The notes under the pieces: generated by a model | What the model was told of the DNA's origin: nothing | Seen by the model: only the letters and a program-made list of their open reading frames with translations | Database searches by the model: none | NCBI RefSeq assembly: GCF_000344805.1 | Contig: NC_020453.1 | Location: 3,753,001 to 3,817,000, forward strand | Direction: 5' to 3' | Length of the DNA: 64,000 nt | From: Bradyrhizobium oligotrophicum S58 | GTDB lineage: Bacteria > Pseudomonadota > Alphaproteobacteria > Rhizobiales > Xanthobacteraceae | Position numbers and translations under genes: made by a program | In this document: positions 51,139 through 58,282 of the stretch, piece after piece | Numbering within the stretch: the first letter of the stretch is position 1 | Layout of the letters: each line of letters opens with the position of its first letter

Positions 51139-52244
51139 GACGTCGCTCCGATCACGCCCTCGACCAGATAGTCCATCTTCTCCAGCTCAGGATCCTTCTG
51201 GCCGCGCTCGGTGCCCGCGGTGATCACGGTATTGCCCTTGTTGTCCTTGATCGGGCCCTTGAAGATCGTGTAGCCGTCGCCGAGGAATTTGGCCTTGATC
51301 TCGTCGGCATGCTTGCGCGCGGCTTCAGAGACCGCCTCGCCATAGGCCGAGATCTTGACCACTTCCTCCTTGAGGCCACCGCGATAGAAGTTCGGGATGC
51401 TCTCGCCGGCCGCCAGCATCTTGACGAACTTCGGATACAGCGCCTCCCAATTCCATTCGGCGCCGGTCAGATAGGCCTTCGGCGCGAGCGGCGACTGGTT
51501 GACGTGATAGCCGGTGACGAAGGCGCCGCGGCGCGCCGCGTTCTCGACCATCGTCTTCGGACCGTCGACATGGCAGGTCAGCACGTCGACGCCCTGGTCG
51601 ATCAGGCTGTTCGTCGCTTCGGCCTCCTTGACCGGCATCGACCAGTCGCCGGTAAAGATCACCTGCGTGGTGGCCTTGGGATTGGCGAGCTGTGCGCCGA
51701 GCGTGAAGGCGTTGATGTTGCGCAGCACCTGCGGGATCGGCTTGGCGGCGACGAAGCCGAGCTTGCCGCTCTTGCTGGTGTAGCCCGCAACGATGCCGGC
51801 GATGTACTGCGCCTCGTCGATATAGCCGAAATAGGAGCCGGCGTTCTTCGGGTCCTTCTCGCTCCACAGGCCGCCGCAGTGCTCGAAGCGCAGCTTCGGG
51901 TACTTGTTGGCCATCTTGATCATGTGCGGATTGTAGTAGCCGAACGAGGTCGGAAACAGCAGGGTGGCGCCGTCGAGATTGATCATCGACTCGATCGTCT
52001 TCTCGACCGCGTCGGTCTCCGGCACCTTCTCCTCTTCGATCACCTTCAGCCCGGGCAGCTTCTTCAGCGCCGCCGCGCCTTGCGCATGCGCCTGGTTGTA
52101 GCCGTAGTCGTCACGCGAGCCGACATAGATGAAGCCGATCGTCGTCTCGGCTGCGAAGGCCGGCCGCAGGCCGGCGGCCGCGCCGAGCGTCAGCGCCGCG
52201 CCACCCTGCAACAGATGCCGTCGTGAAATCCTGCCAAAGTCCAT
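51135..52244 (-). CDS. BMP-family ABC transporter substrate-binding protein
   Basis: A 369-residue periplasmic binding protein of the basic-membrane-protein (Bmp/Med, PnrA-like) family, whose known ligands are mainly nucleosides and purines. A Tat-type signal peptide is present: ISRRHLLQGGAALTLGAAAG, cleaved after AFA near residue 31. Early strands IGFIYVGSRDDYGYNQAHAQ and later VLTCHVDGPKTMVENAARRG are typical. It is the first gene of the five-gene operon. The ligand may be biuret, a pyrimidine product or another N-rich ring compound, judging by the hydrolase in the operon; this is inference. Confidence 0.93.
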   Translation of the reverse strand: MDFGRISRRHLLQGGAALTLGAAAGLRPAFAAETTIGFIYVGSRDDYGYNQAHAQGAAALKKLPGLKVIEEEKVPETDAVEKTIESMINLDGATLLFPTSFGYYNPHMIKMANKYPKLRFEHCGGLWSEKDPKNAGSYFGYIDEAQYIAGIVAGYTSKSGKLGFVAAKPIPQVLRNINAFTLGAQLANPKATTQVIFTGDWSMPVKEAEATNSLIDQGVDVLTCHVDGPKTMVENAARRGAFVTGYHVNQSPLAPKAYLTGAEWNWEALYPKFVKMLAAGESIPNFYRGGLKEEVVKISAYGEAVSEAARKHADEIKAKFLGDGYTIFKGPIKDNKGNTVITAGTERGQKDPELEKMDYLVEGVIGATS

Positions 52245-52670
52245 TGCTGAGCTCCCTGGGCGGGTCGACCTGCCCGCGCTGTGTCATCTCGGCTGCACCG
52301 GAACGGCGGAGCCTCGAAGGGGAGCTTTCGCAAGCTTTGTGCCAGGGCCGCGTGGGCCGGAACGAGCGGTAAGTTGCTGAAATCGCTTCGGCTTGTCATT
52401 GATCGTGGCTTAGGCAGAAGAGTCGATCCGCAGATTTCAGCCTATAAATTGATCAATCGACTTCAATTGTATGCAACGAGTTCGGACATTCGAGACCGGC
52501 GCGATGATGGGTTGGAGGTCAGACGCGGCGGCGCAGCCTTGTCCTCAAGCTCAAGGCGATCCTGATAGCAACGTCGCGCTGGGAGGGGCGCCGCGGTGAG
52601 CGCAATAATGTCCGCGCAGGCCGCGCGCCGATGGCGAGGCCTCTCATGCTGAGCCGCGGACGCGCCGCTC
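52245..52670. promoter_or_regulatory. Upstream region of the BMP/biuret operon
   Basis: A 426-bp gap without a believable gene. The part from 52440 to 52480 is AT-rich and holds the perfect palindrome ATTGATCAAT (52448-52457), about 200 bp before the operon start. This could be the promoter or operator region. The remainder shows nothing recognisable. Confidence 0.4.
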
Positions 52671-52826
52671 TCAGATCCCGAGCAGCCAGACGGCAACGAT
52701 GGTGCCGATCACGGCGAGGCCGCTGATCGTCCAGCCCGTCACATAGGCGCCGTCGTCCGTTTCAGCCGGATCGACCATCGTGTCGCGCCAGCCTTCGTCC
52801 TGCCAGTGCCCCTGTTGGTACGCCAT
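52671..52826 (-). CDS. Small single-span membrane protein (51 aa)
   Basis: A 51-residue frame, MAYQQGHWQDEGWRDTMVDP, then AETDDGAYVT, then GWTISGLAVIGTIVAVWLLG and a final Ile. The ribosome site GAGGAGG is well placed before the ATG at 52826. The first 30 residues are polar and acidic, the last 20 form one membrane helix. This looks like a genuine small inner-membrane protein. Family not recognised. It is divergent from the SDR gene at 53051. Confidence 0.65.
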   Translation of the reverse strand: MAYQQGHWQDEGWRDTMVDPAETDDGAYVTGWTISGLAVIGTIVAVWLLGI

Positions 52827-53050
52827 GCGAACCTCCTCGAGCCTGCCTCCCCATGGAATAAGTCGGACGCCCCCTTGGAAGGTTCAACCCCAAGCTGAAA
52901 ACTTCATCGCGTGCGCTGCAATGCACATCCCCGACATCCCCTCTGGTCAGGCCCGCGAAACGCCCTAAGCTCGTGACGCGTTCCGCGAAGAGAACGAGGA
53001 AGTCGCCGGGGCGGCATGGCCGTCCCGCAGCAGGGAAGGAAGAGCGTCCG

Positions 53051-54019
53051 ATGAAGGATTTCGCCGGCAGGATCGCCGTGATCACCGGGGGCGGCACGGG
53101 CATGGGCCGCGAACTCGCCCGCCAGCTCGTGGCCGAGGGCTGCAACGTCGCGATGTGCGACGTCTCGCTCGAGGCGATGGCCGAGACCAAGCGGCTGTGC
53201 GAGGCCGAGAAGCTGCCGCAGGGCCTGCGGGTCACCACCCATGTCGCCGACGTCTCGATCGAAGCGCAGCTGCAGCGCTTTCGCGACGAGCTCGCCGAGC
53301 AGCAGGCCACCGACAAGATCCATCTGCTGTTCAACAATGCCGGCATCGGCGGCGGCGGCAGCCTGTTCACCAACTCGCGCGAGCAGTGGGAGCGCACCTT
53401 CAACATCTGCTGGGGCGGCGTCTATCTCGGCGTCCGCACCTTCCTGCCGCTGCTGCTGAAGGCGGACGAGGCGCACATCGTCAACACCTCCAGCGTCAAC
53501 GGCTTCTGGGCCTCGGTCGGGCTCGGCGTCTCGCACACGGCGTACAGCGCCGCGAAGTTCGCGGTGAAGGGATTTACGGAAGCGCTGATCAACGACCTCC
53601 GCCTCAACGCGCCGCACGTCAAATGCTCGGTGGTGATGCCCGGCCATATCGGCACCTCGATCGTGTCGAACTCGCGCAAGGTGCAGAGCGGCACCGAGTC
53701 CGACGAGCTCAGCGAGACCGAGATCGGTCTGGCGCGTCAGCGCATGAAGGGCATGGGCATCGACGTCGCCGCCATGAGCGACCAGGACATCCAGAACGCC
53801 GCCCGCGAGCGCGCCCGCAGCTTCCTCGAGGACGCCCCGACGTCAGCGGCGCAGGCGGCGAAGATCATCCTCGACGGCGTCAAGGCCGAGCAATGGCGCA
53901 TCCTCGTCGGCGAGGACGCCAAGCTGCTGGACATGCGTGTAAGGCAGACGCCGGAGCAGGCGTATGAGCCGGAATTCTTCCAGCGGTTTGCACAAGAGGC
54001 AGGGTGGAAGCTGGGGTAG
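53051..54019 (+). CDS. Short-chain dehydrogenase/reductase
   Basis: A 322-residue SDR oxidoreductase. The NAD(P) site is TGGGTGMG (residues 12-19), NNAGIGGGG follows strand 4, and the catalytic residues are Ser147/148 (NTSSVNG), Tyr165 and Lys169 (YSAAK). The length exceeds a minimal SDR because of an extended C-terminal region (about residues 215-322) after MPGHIGTSIV. Such long forms occur in Bradyrhizobium and mycobacterial lipid or alcohol oxidation clusters; the substrate here is unknown. The ATG at 53051 has GAAGGAAGAG upstream. Confidence 0.9.
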   Translation: MKDFAGRIAVITGGGTGMGRELARQLVAEGCNVAMCDVSLEAMAETKRLCEAEKLPQGLRVTTHVADVSIEAQLQRFRDELAEQQATDKIHLLFNNAGIGGGGSLFTNSREQWERTFNICWGGVYLGVRTFLPLLLKADEAHIVNTSSVNGFWASVGLGVSHTAYSAAKFAVKGFTEALINDLRLNAPHVKCSVVMPGHIGTSIVSNSRKVQSGTESDELSETEIGLARQRMKGMGIDVAAMSDQDIQNAARERARSFLEDAPTSAAQAAKIILDGVKAEQWRILVGEDAKLLDMRVRQTPEQAYEPEFFQRFAQEAGWKLG

Positions 54020-54069
54020 GGACTTGCTGTTCGTTGGAAAACAGCACCTTTCGCCACGCAGACGGTGAG

Positions 54070-54113
54070 CTCCCCTCCCCCTTGCGGGGAGGGGTCGGGG
54101 GTGGGGGTCCACG
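54070..54113 (+). repeat. Left 44-bp inverted repeat of the DUF559 unit
   Basis: It reads CTCCCCTCCCCCTTGCGGGG, then AGGGGTCGGGGGTGGGGGTC, then CACG. It is the exact reverse complement of 54474-54517. Its outer half can fold on itself (CCTCCCC with GGGGAGG), giving a REP-like hairpin. Confidence 0.93.
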
Positions 54114-54145
54114 AGTCCCGCTGCCAATGACGAGATCAGACGGCC

Positions 54146-54568
54146 ATGGATGACAGCCGACGATCATTCGCGCAACGAATGCGCGCCGAACCGACCGAAG
54201 CTGAACGGGTCCTTTGGCAACGCCTCCGCCACCACATCAAGCTCGCCGGTTCTCACTTCCGCCGGCAAGCGCAGATCGGACCCTTCATCGTCGATTTCGT
54301 CAGCCGCAAAGCGAAGCTCGTGATCGAAGTCGACGGCGGCCAGCATGATTGGCAGCAGGAGGAGGACGCTGCCCGCACCCGGCAGATCGAGGCTGCCGGC
54401 TATCGCGTTCTTCGCTTCTGGAACAACGATGTGCTTGGAAATATCGAAGGTGTGCTTCACGAAATTCAGTGCGCGTGGACCCCCACCCCCGACCCCTCCC
54501 CGCAAGGGGGAGGGGAGACGAGACCGCCGCGCCGTCCCCGCAGAACGCGGAGACCGGCCAAAGAGTGA
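54146..54568 (+). CDS. DUF559 endonuclease-domain protein (Vsr / PD-(D/E)XK-like)
   Basis: A 140-residue protein. The N-terminal helix region FAQRMRAEPTEAERVLWQRL is the family opening. FIVDFVSRKAKLVIEVDGGQ contains Asp50 and the EVD segment (Glu61, Asp63) of the nuclease-like core, and GYRVLRFWNNDVLGN is the closing strand and helix. DUF559 proteins resemble very-short-patch repair endonucleases; no activity is established here. The last 30 residues come from the inverted repeat and following DNA and are Pro/Arg-rich, probably disordered. The start may be slightly upstream, but the ATG at 54146 fits. The gene lies alone between an SDR and gcrA. Confidence 0.85.
   Translation: MDDSRRSFAQRMRAEPTEAERVLWQRLRHHIKLAGSHFRRQAQIGPFIVDFVSRKAKLVIEVDGGQHDWQQEEDAARTRQIEAAGYRVLRFWNNDVLGNIEGVLHEIQCAWTPTPDPSPQGGGETRPPRRPRRTRRPAKE
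54474..54517 (-). repeat. Right 44-bp inverted repeat of the DUF559 unit
   Basis: Exact reverse complement of 54070-54113. It overlaps the 3' part of the DUF559 coding region, so part of the protein tail is specified by the repeat. Confidence 0.93.
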
Positions 54569-54613
54569 CGGCGCGGGAGCGGTCCTAGCTAGCGGCGCCG
54601 TCGTCGCTCTCTT

Positions 54614-55090
54614 CTACCTCGCCGACGCCACCCGATACGCCATCCGTGTGTGGCTCGGGCAATACGGCAAGCCGTCGATCGGCTTCGACCCGCAGAAGCA
54701 GAAATCGTCGGCGCCGGGGGTGGAGATCGGCCAGCGGCAGCGTTCCTTGGAGAGTTCGAACAGCGAGCAGCCGTTCTCGACCGTGCCGACCGGCTCCTCG
54801 ACGATGATGGGCGGCGGATCGTTGGTGACCGCGCGCAGGATGCGGCGGCGCAGTTTTGGCACGGGGCGGCGTGCGCCATCCCGGGTGGTTTCGGCGCGGA
54901 CCACGCGTCTGGAGTCGCCGCCATTGTCACGCGTCAGCGCCAGGCGGGAGATCTTGCCGATCACGGCATTGCGGCTGACGCCGAGCTCGGCGGCGATCTC
55001 GCGGCAGGTCAGCCCGGCCTCAAAGTGCTGCTTCAGGGCCTGGAGCCGTTCCTCGGTCCAGGTGGGTGATGTCTGTCGTTCGGCGGGCAT
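54614..55090 (-). CDS. gcrA: GcrA-family cell cycle regulator
   Basis: A 158-residue regulator. The N-terminal helix-turn-helix is WTEERLQALKQHFEAGLTCR then EIAAELGVSRNAVIGKISRL, the DNA-binding domain known to recognise CcrM-methylated GANTC sites with sigma70. The C-terminal part has the Cys-containing CRWPISTPGADDFCFCGSKP and YCPSHTRMAYR, typical of GcrA. In Caulobacter it controls cell cycle promoters, and relatives are conserved in Rhizobiales. Length is a little below the Caulobacter protein. The middle linker is Pro/Arg-rich. Confidence 0.93.
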   Translation of the reverse strand: MPAERQTSPTWTEERLQALKQHFEAGLTCREIAAELGVSRNAVIGKISRLALTRDNGGDSRRVVRAETTRDGARRPVPKLRRRILRAVTNDPPPIIVEEPVGTVENGCSLFELSKERCRWPISTPGADDFCFCGSKPIDGLPYCPSHTRMAYRVASAR

Positions 55091-55173
55091 TGTGTCGCTT
55101 CCAAGTTTGATCCGTCCTGGATCGTCCTGGCCGACGGCTGCACCAAAAACTGTCTCCGCTTGACGTGTCCCTG

Positions 55174-55371
55174 TTACGCCCGTCCGTTGTCACGGATCGA
55201 CAGCAGCCCGTCCTTGATGGCGAGCCGGATGCCTTCTTCGATCAACGTTCTGCAGACACCCGGAACGCTGGTGCCGTGGGTTCCCTGTTTCACGAGCTTT
55301 TCGAGATAGCCGATGGTTGCCAGGGCTAGGGTTACGGGGATGCGGTCAGTCTCGGCTTTTTCCGTCGCCAT
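55174..55371 (-). CDS. Small conserved protein, possible ribbon-helix-helix type (65 aa)
   Basis: A 65-residue protein: MATEKAETDRIPVTLALATI, GYLEKLVKQGTHGTSVPGVC, then RTLIEEGIRLAIKDGLLSIR. An N-terminal beta-like strand (RIPVTLALAT) followed by two helices resembles small RHH/CopG-type regulators, and this sequence type is widespread in Bradyrhizobium as I recall. DNA binding is a guess. It stands 83 bp upstream of gcrA on the same strand. Confidence 0.7.
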   Translation of the reverse strand: MATEKAETDRIPVTLALATIGYLEKLVKQGTHGTSVPGVCRTLIEEGIRLAIKDGLLSIRDNGRA

Positions 55372-55716
55372 GCCTAAAAGCTAGTCCGTAACGGGTGTAC
55401 AGAAAAGTAACTTTTTAGACTCTATTAGGAATCCGGCTGGTTGTACAGCATGCTGGGGATAACTGGTTAAGATATTGGTTTTGAATGAAATCTGACGAAT
55501 CGGGGCGGTCGTGACGGTGACTCTCCGCGCGTTCGGCGAGTCCGGGCCCGGATTGGTACGGTGCACGAGCCGGTGGAGCGGATTCGCGCCGCAACTGGCG
55601 GGGCGTGCCGCCGGGGTCGGCCAGGGATCGATCGACGTCCACCCGAGGGCTGATCGCGGTGCAGCTGGACTGGACGACGCCAAGGCGCGACGCCCTAGCG
55701 ATCACGATTTCTAAAA

Positions 55717-55757
55717 TCCAGAAAAAGAGCTTTCGCTTTTCCGGAAATCATGCTCTA
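55717..55757. repeat. Short palindromic element (AGAAAAAGAGC...)
   Basis: AGAAAAAGAGCTTTCGCTTT then TCCGGAAATCATGCTCTA. The inner AAAGAGC and GCTTT parts are complementary. I recall this style of short element as common in Bradyrhizobium gaps; only one copy is visible here. Confidence 0.4.
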
Positions 55758-55764
55758 GTGGCGG

Positions 55765-56176
55765 CATCCCGCCTCACTCGGTAGGGGCGTAGCGCGCGAT
55801 CGTCACGACACGCGAGGCGGGGAGCGACGGCCGCGATGGAGCCGCAGCGTGTCCTTCAAGGATGCGCCGACGAACGGCTCGGCGCGGACGTGAAAGCGTG
55901 TGGTCCTGGCGCCCCGATGCTGGCGCCAAATCACGGGGTGATGATCCCCGCTGATGACGGTGGCTATCAAGCCGGACACCGGGGAGAGCGCGCCATAAGC
56001 GTGAAAACCGTCGCGCAGGGAAGGCCGGGTGTTCTCGGCTGCACCTGTGGTACCTGCCGCCTGCATTTTTTTAGCAGGCGGGCCGCAGGCGTCAGCCGAC
56101 GCCTAGCCTTCCCTGCGCCCTCCGACTTGATGAGGGTGAGATGCTGCATCATGACTCGGGCAGGATATGCCGCGAG
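55765..56176 (+). repeat. 412-bp dispersed repeat, copy B
   Basis: Counterpart of 3712-4123, same orientation and same length, with blocks of identity separated by variable stretches. The hairpin CCGCCTGC / GCAGGCGG with a T-rich loop (about 56058-56081) is kept in both copies, as is GTGGTACCTGCCGCCTGCAT. Conservation follows RNA- or DNA-structure-like blocks rather than a reading frame. Confidence 0.85.
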
Positions 56177-56222
56177 AACGTGGGAGCGTGGCTTGCGCGA
56201 GATGCCGACCACTCATTCAGAT

Positions 56223-56320
56223 GTCATCGCCCGGCTTGACCGGGCGATCCAGTACGCCGCGGCGTCTCGATTCAATCATTGCGGCCTCGGGAATACTGGA
56301 TCGCCCGGTCGCGCGGTGAC
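56223..56320. repeat. Palindromic repeat, family I
   Basis: Arms GTCATCGCCCGGCTTGACCG and GGATCGCCCGGTCGCGCGGT are related inverted sequences, with GATCCAGTA and TACTGGATC inside. The right arm has drifted (GCGCGGTGAC in place of GGGCGATGAC). Confidence 0.75.
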
Positions 56321-56327
56321 GTTCGCC

Positions 56328-56380
56328 CATGGTTATGGATCCGGCGCCACGTGCGCGATTGCGCACGTAGCCGGGACGAC
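56328..56380. repeat. Palindromic repeat, family III, half-element
   Basis: CATGGTTATGGATCCGGCGC, then CACGTGCGCGATTGCGCACG, then TAGCCGGGACGAC. It resembles the right half of the family III element at 7843-7991. It contains its own small palindrome CGTGCGC/GCGCACG. Confidence 0.65.
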
Positions 56381-56421
56381 AGCGGAGCGAGCCGCACTAG
56401 TGCGCCACACACCAAGTTCTC

Positions 56422-57363
56422 TCACCCGTGCACGACTGCCTTCGCGATCATGCAATGAATGCCCTTGGAGCCGTTGACGGTCTGGGTCACCCTGAGATCA
56501 GCGGCGAGGCTGCAGAGCGTGTAGGCGTCCTCGCGCGACAGATTGCGCTTCTCTCCGAGCAGCACGATCATGTCGCGCAGCGCGCGCACCACGCACTGGT
56601 CGAGGTCGGGATCCATCGCCATCGTCATGTAGTGGGTCGCCGTCTCGGCGCGCGGATAGTCGAACTTGAGGTCCTTGCGCACGGTGAGGCGGAAGCGGCC
56701 CCGCAGCGCGGTCTCGATCGCGGTGACGCAGACCTCGCCGTCGCCTTGGACGCCGTGGCCGTCGCCGCAGGAGAACAGCGCGCCCGGCACGAACACCGGC
56801 AGATACAGCTTGGCGCCGGCGCCGAGCTCCTTGTTGTCGAGATTGCCGCCCATTGCGCGCGGGATCAGCGAGGTGATGCGGCCCCAGGCCGGTGGCGGTG
56901 CGGTGCCCATCACGCCGAAGAACGGTGCCAGCGGCAGCTCCAGCCCCCATGGCAGTTGGCCCACCATCCGCTCCCTGTCGAGCGGGATGTTCAGCAGCCG
57001 GCTTTCGTGGAAATCGTCGGGCAGGGTGCCGGCCAGCGGCCGGATGAGATTGTAGCCCCAGTCCTGGCGCAGTTGCACGTCGAGGATGTCCACCTCGATG
57101 ATGTCGCCGACCTCGGCGCCCCTGACCGCGATCGGCCCGGTGAGGATGTGGCCGGGGAGCATGCGCTCGCTCCGGGCATGAACCTCCAGCAATTCAGGAG
57201 GAACGTGGAATTTGGTGGCGTCGGGCACCACGTCCGGCCCGCCGCTGATGGTGTCGATCGTGACCTCGTCACCGCTATCGACCGTGAGCACCGGCTTCAG
57301 CCGGGATTCGAAGAAGCCCCAATGGCAGGTCTCTGGGCTCGCGTGCAGATGGTGATGGGTCAT
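56422..57363 (-). CDS. Acetamidase/formamidase family protein
   Basis: A 313-residue protein of the FmdA/AmdA family, which hydrolyses short amides to ammonia and acid. The start MTHHHLHASPETCHWGFFES has the metal-binding-type His cluster and CHWG. Also seen are GPIAVRGAEVGDIIEVDILD and the Gly-rich centre VFVPGALFSCGDGHGVQGDG, which is the conserved core. The length is shorter than fungal formamidase but matches the bacterial short group. The ATG at 57363 is selected; the frame extends 36 codons further without family similarity. Substrate is unproven. Confidence 0.9.
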   Translation of the reverse strand: MTHHHLHASPETCHWGFFESRLKPVLTVDSGDEVTIDTISGGPDVVPDATKFHVPPELLEVHARSERMLPGHILTGPIAVRGAEVGDIIEVDILDVQLRQDWGYNLIRPLAGTLPDDFHESRLLNIPLDRERMVGQLPWGLELPLAPFFGVMGTAPPPAWGRITSLIPRAMGGNLDNKELGAGAKLYLPVFVPGALFSCGDGHGVQGDGEVCVTAIETALRGRFRLTVRKDLKFDYPRAETATHYMTMAMDPDLDQCVVRALRDMIVLLGEKRNLSREDAYTLCSLAADLRVTQTVNGSKGIHCMIAKAVVHG

Positions 57364-57493
57364 GGTCCTCTCATTCGTGCCGGTGCAGGGCCAAGCATAG
57401 CGCATCCGCGCGCCGCCGCAGAGGGATGGCGACGCATGGCGGCTGTCGTGTATGAGGGCGGCCGTGGCCATTCACCCCGCGCCGGAGCTCGGT

Positions 57494-58282
57494 ATGTTTT
57501 TCGTCCTGTCGAAGACGCTCGGCCTGCTGGCGCTGCCGACCAATTTCATGATCGCGCTGGGGCTGCTCGGCGCCATCCTGATGCTGACCCGGTTCGCCGT
57601 GCTCGGCCGCAGGCTCGTAGTGTGTGCCATGCTGCTGCTGGCGATCGTGGGCCTGACGCCGCTCGGCAGCCTGATGCTCGCTCCGCTGGAGAGCCGGTTT
57701 CCGAAATGGGACCCGGCGAACGGCGCGCCGGACGGCATCATCGTGCTCGGCGGCCCGGTCGATTCCGATCTCTCCGTGATGTACGGCATGCCGGTGACGG
57801 TGGCGGGCGCCGACCGGGTGATCCAGGCAGCGGTGCTGGCGCGGCGCTATCCGAATGCGCGCATCCTGTTCACCGGCGGCAGCGCCAACCTGATCGCGAC
57901 CGAGGCCAAGGAGGCCGACGTCGGCGCCGAAATCCTGCTCAGCCTAGGCGTGCCCAAGGAGCGGCTGCTGCTGGAGCGGCAGTCGCGCAACACCTACGAG
58001 AATGCGATCTTTTCCAAGGCAATGATCGCGCCGAAACCGGGCGAGCGCTGGCTCTTGGTGACCTCGGCCTATCACATGCCGCGCTCGGTCGGGCTGTTCC
58101 GCAAAGCCGGCTTTCCGGTCGAGCCCTATCCGGTGGACTGGCGCGTCGGCCGCGTGCTCGACTTCGACGGCATCTCGCTGCTCGGGCTGCGGCGCGCGGA
58201 CATCGCCGTACGCGAATGGGTTGGACTGTTGGCCTACCGCCTGCGCGGCCGCACCGACGATCTGTTTCCCGGACCGGCCTAA
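57494..58282 (+). CDS. YdcF/ElyC-family membrane protein (DUF218)
   Basis: A 262-residue protein. Two N-terminal membrane helices (FMIALGLLGAILMLTRFAVL and VVCAMLLLAIVGLTPL) precede a periplasmic DUF218 domain. That domain has DGIIVLGGPVDSD, ARILFTGGSAN, ERQSRNTYENAIFSK and LVTSAYHMPRSVGLFRKAGF. Relatives such as E. coli ElyC affect cell envelope assembly; exact chemistry is not known. I start at the ATG at 57494 (MFFVLSK), preceded by CGGAG; an ATG at 57452 is possible. It converges on the TPR gene with a 4-bp overlap. Confidence 0.88.
   Translation: MFFVLSKTLGLLALPTNFMIALGLLGAILMLTRFAVLGRRLVVCAMLLLAIVGLTPLGSLMLAPLESRFPKWDPANGAPDGIIVLGGPVDSDLSVMYGMPVTVAGADRVIQAAVLARRYPNARILFTGGSANLIATEAKEADVGAEILLSLGVPKERLLLERQSRNTYENAIFSKAMIAPKPGERWLLVTSAYHMPRSVGLFRKAGFPVEPYPVDWRVGRVLDFDGISLLGLRRADIAVREWVGLLAYRLRGRTDDLFPGPA

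Larger units (their letters stand above)
54070..54517. mobile_element. Putative nuclease-plus-repeat mobile unit (DUF559 gene between perfect inverted repeats)
   Basis: A 448-bp unit made of a left 44-bp repeat, a 32-bp spacer, the DUF559 coding region and a right 44-bp repeat in inverted orientation. The right repeat encodes residues 110-124 of the protein (with TPTPDPSPQGGG). The layout recalls REP/RAYT units, where a protein is flanked by the palindromes it handles, but here the enzyme is PD-(D/E)XK-like rather than a transposase. Mobility is inferred from structure only; target duplications were not seen. Confidence 0.6.
55372..56421. other. 1.05-kb repeat-filled gap
   Basis: No credible gene on either strand. 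In order it holds: a short repeat-like palindrome around 55717-55757 (GAAAAAGAGC, GCTTTTCC), the 412-bp dispersed repeat copy B (55765-56176), a family I palindrome (56223-56320) and a family III half-element (56328-56380). The segment 55372-55716 shows nothing recognised. Confidence 0.7.

Noticed and set aside
55803..56066. An 87-residue minus-strand frame in dispersed repeat copy B
   Set aside because: Same reason; it is repeat DNA of the kind often over-annotated.
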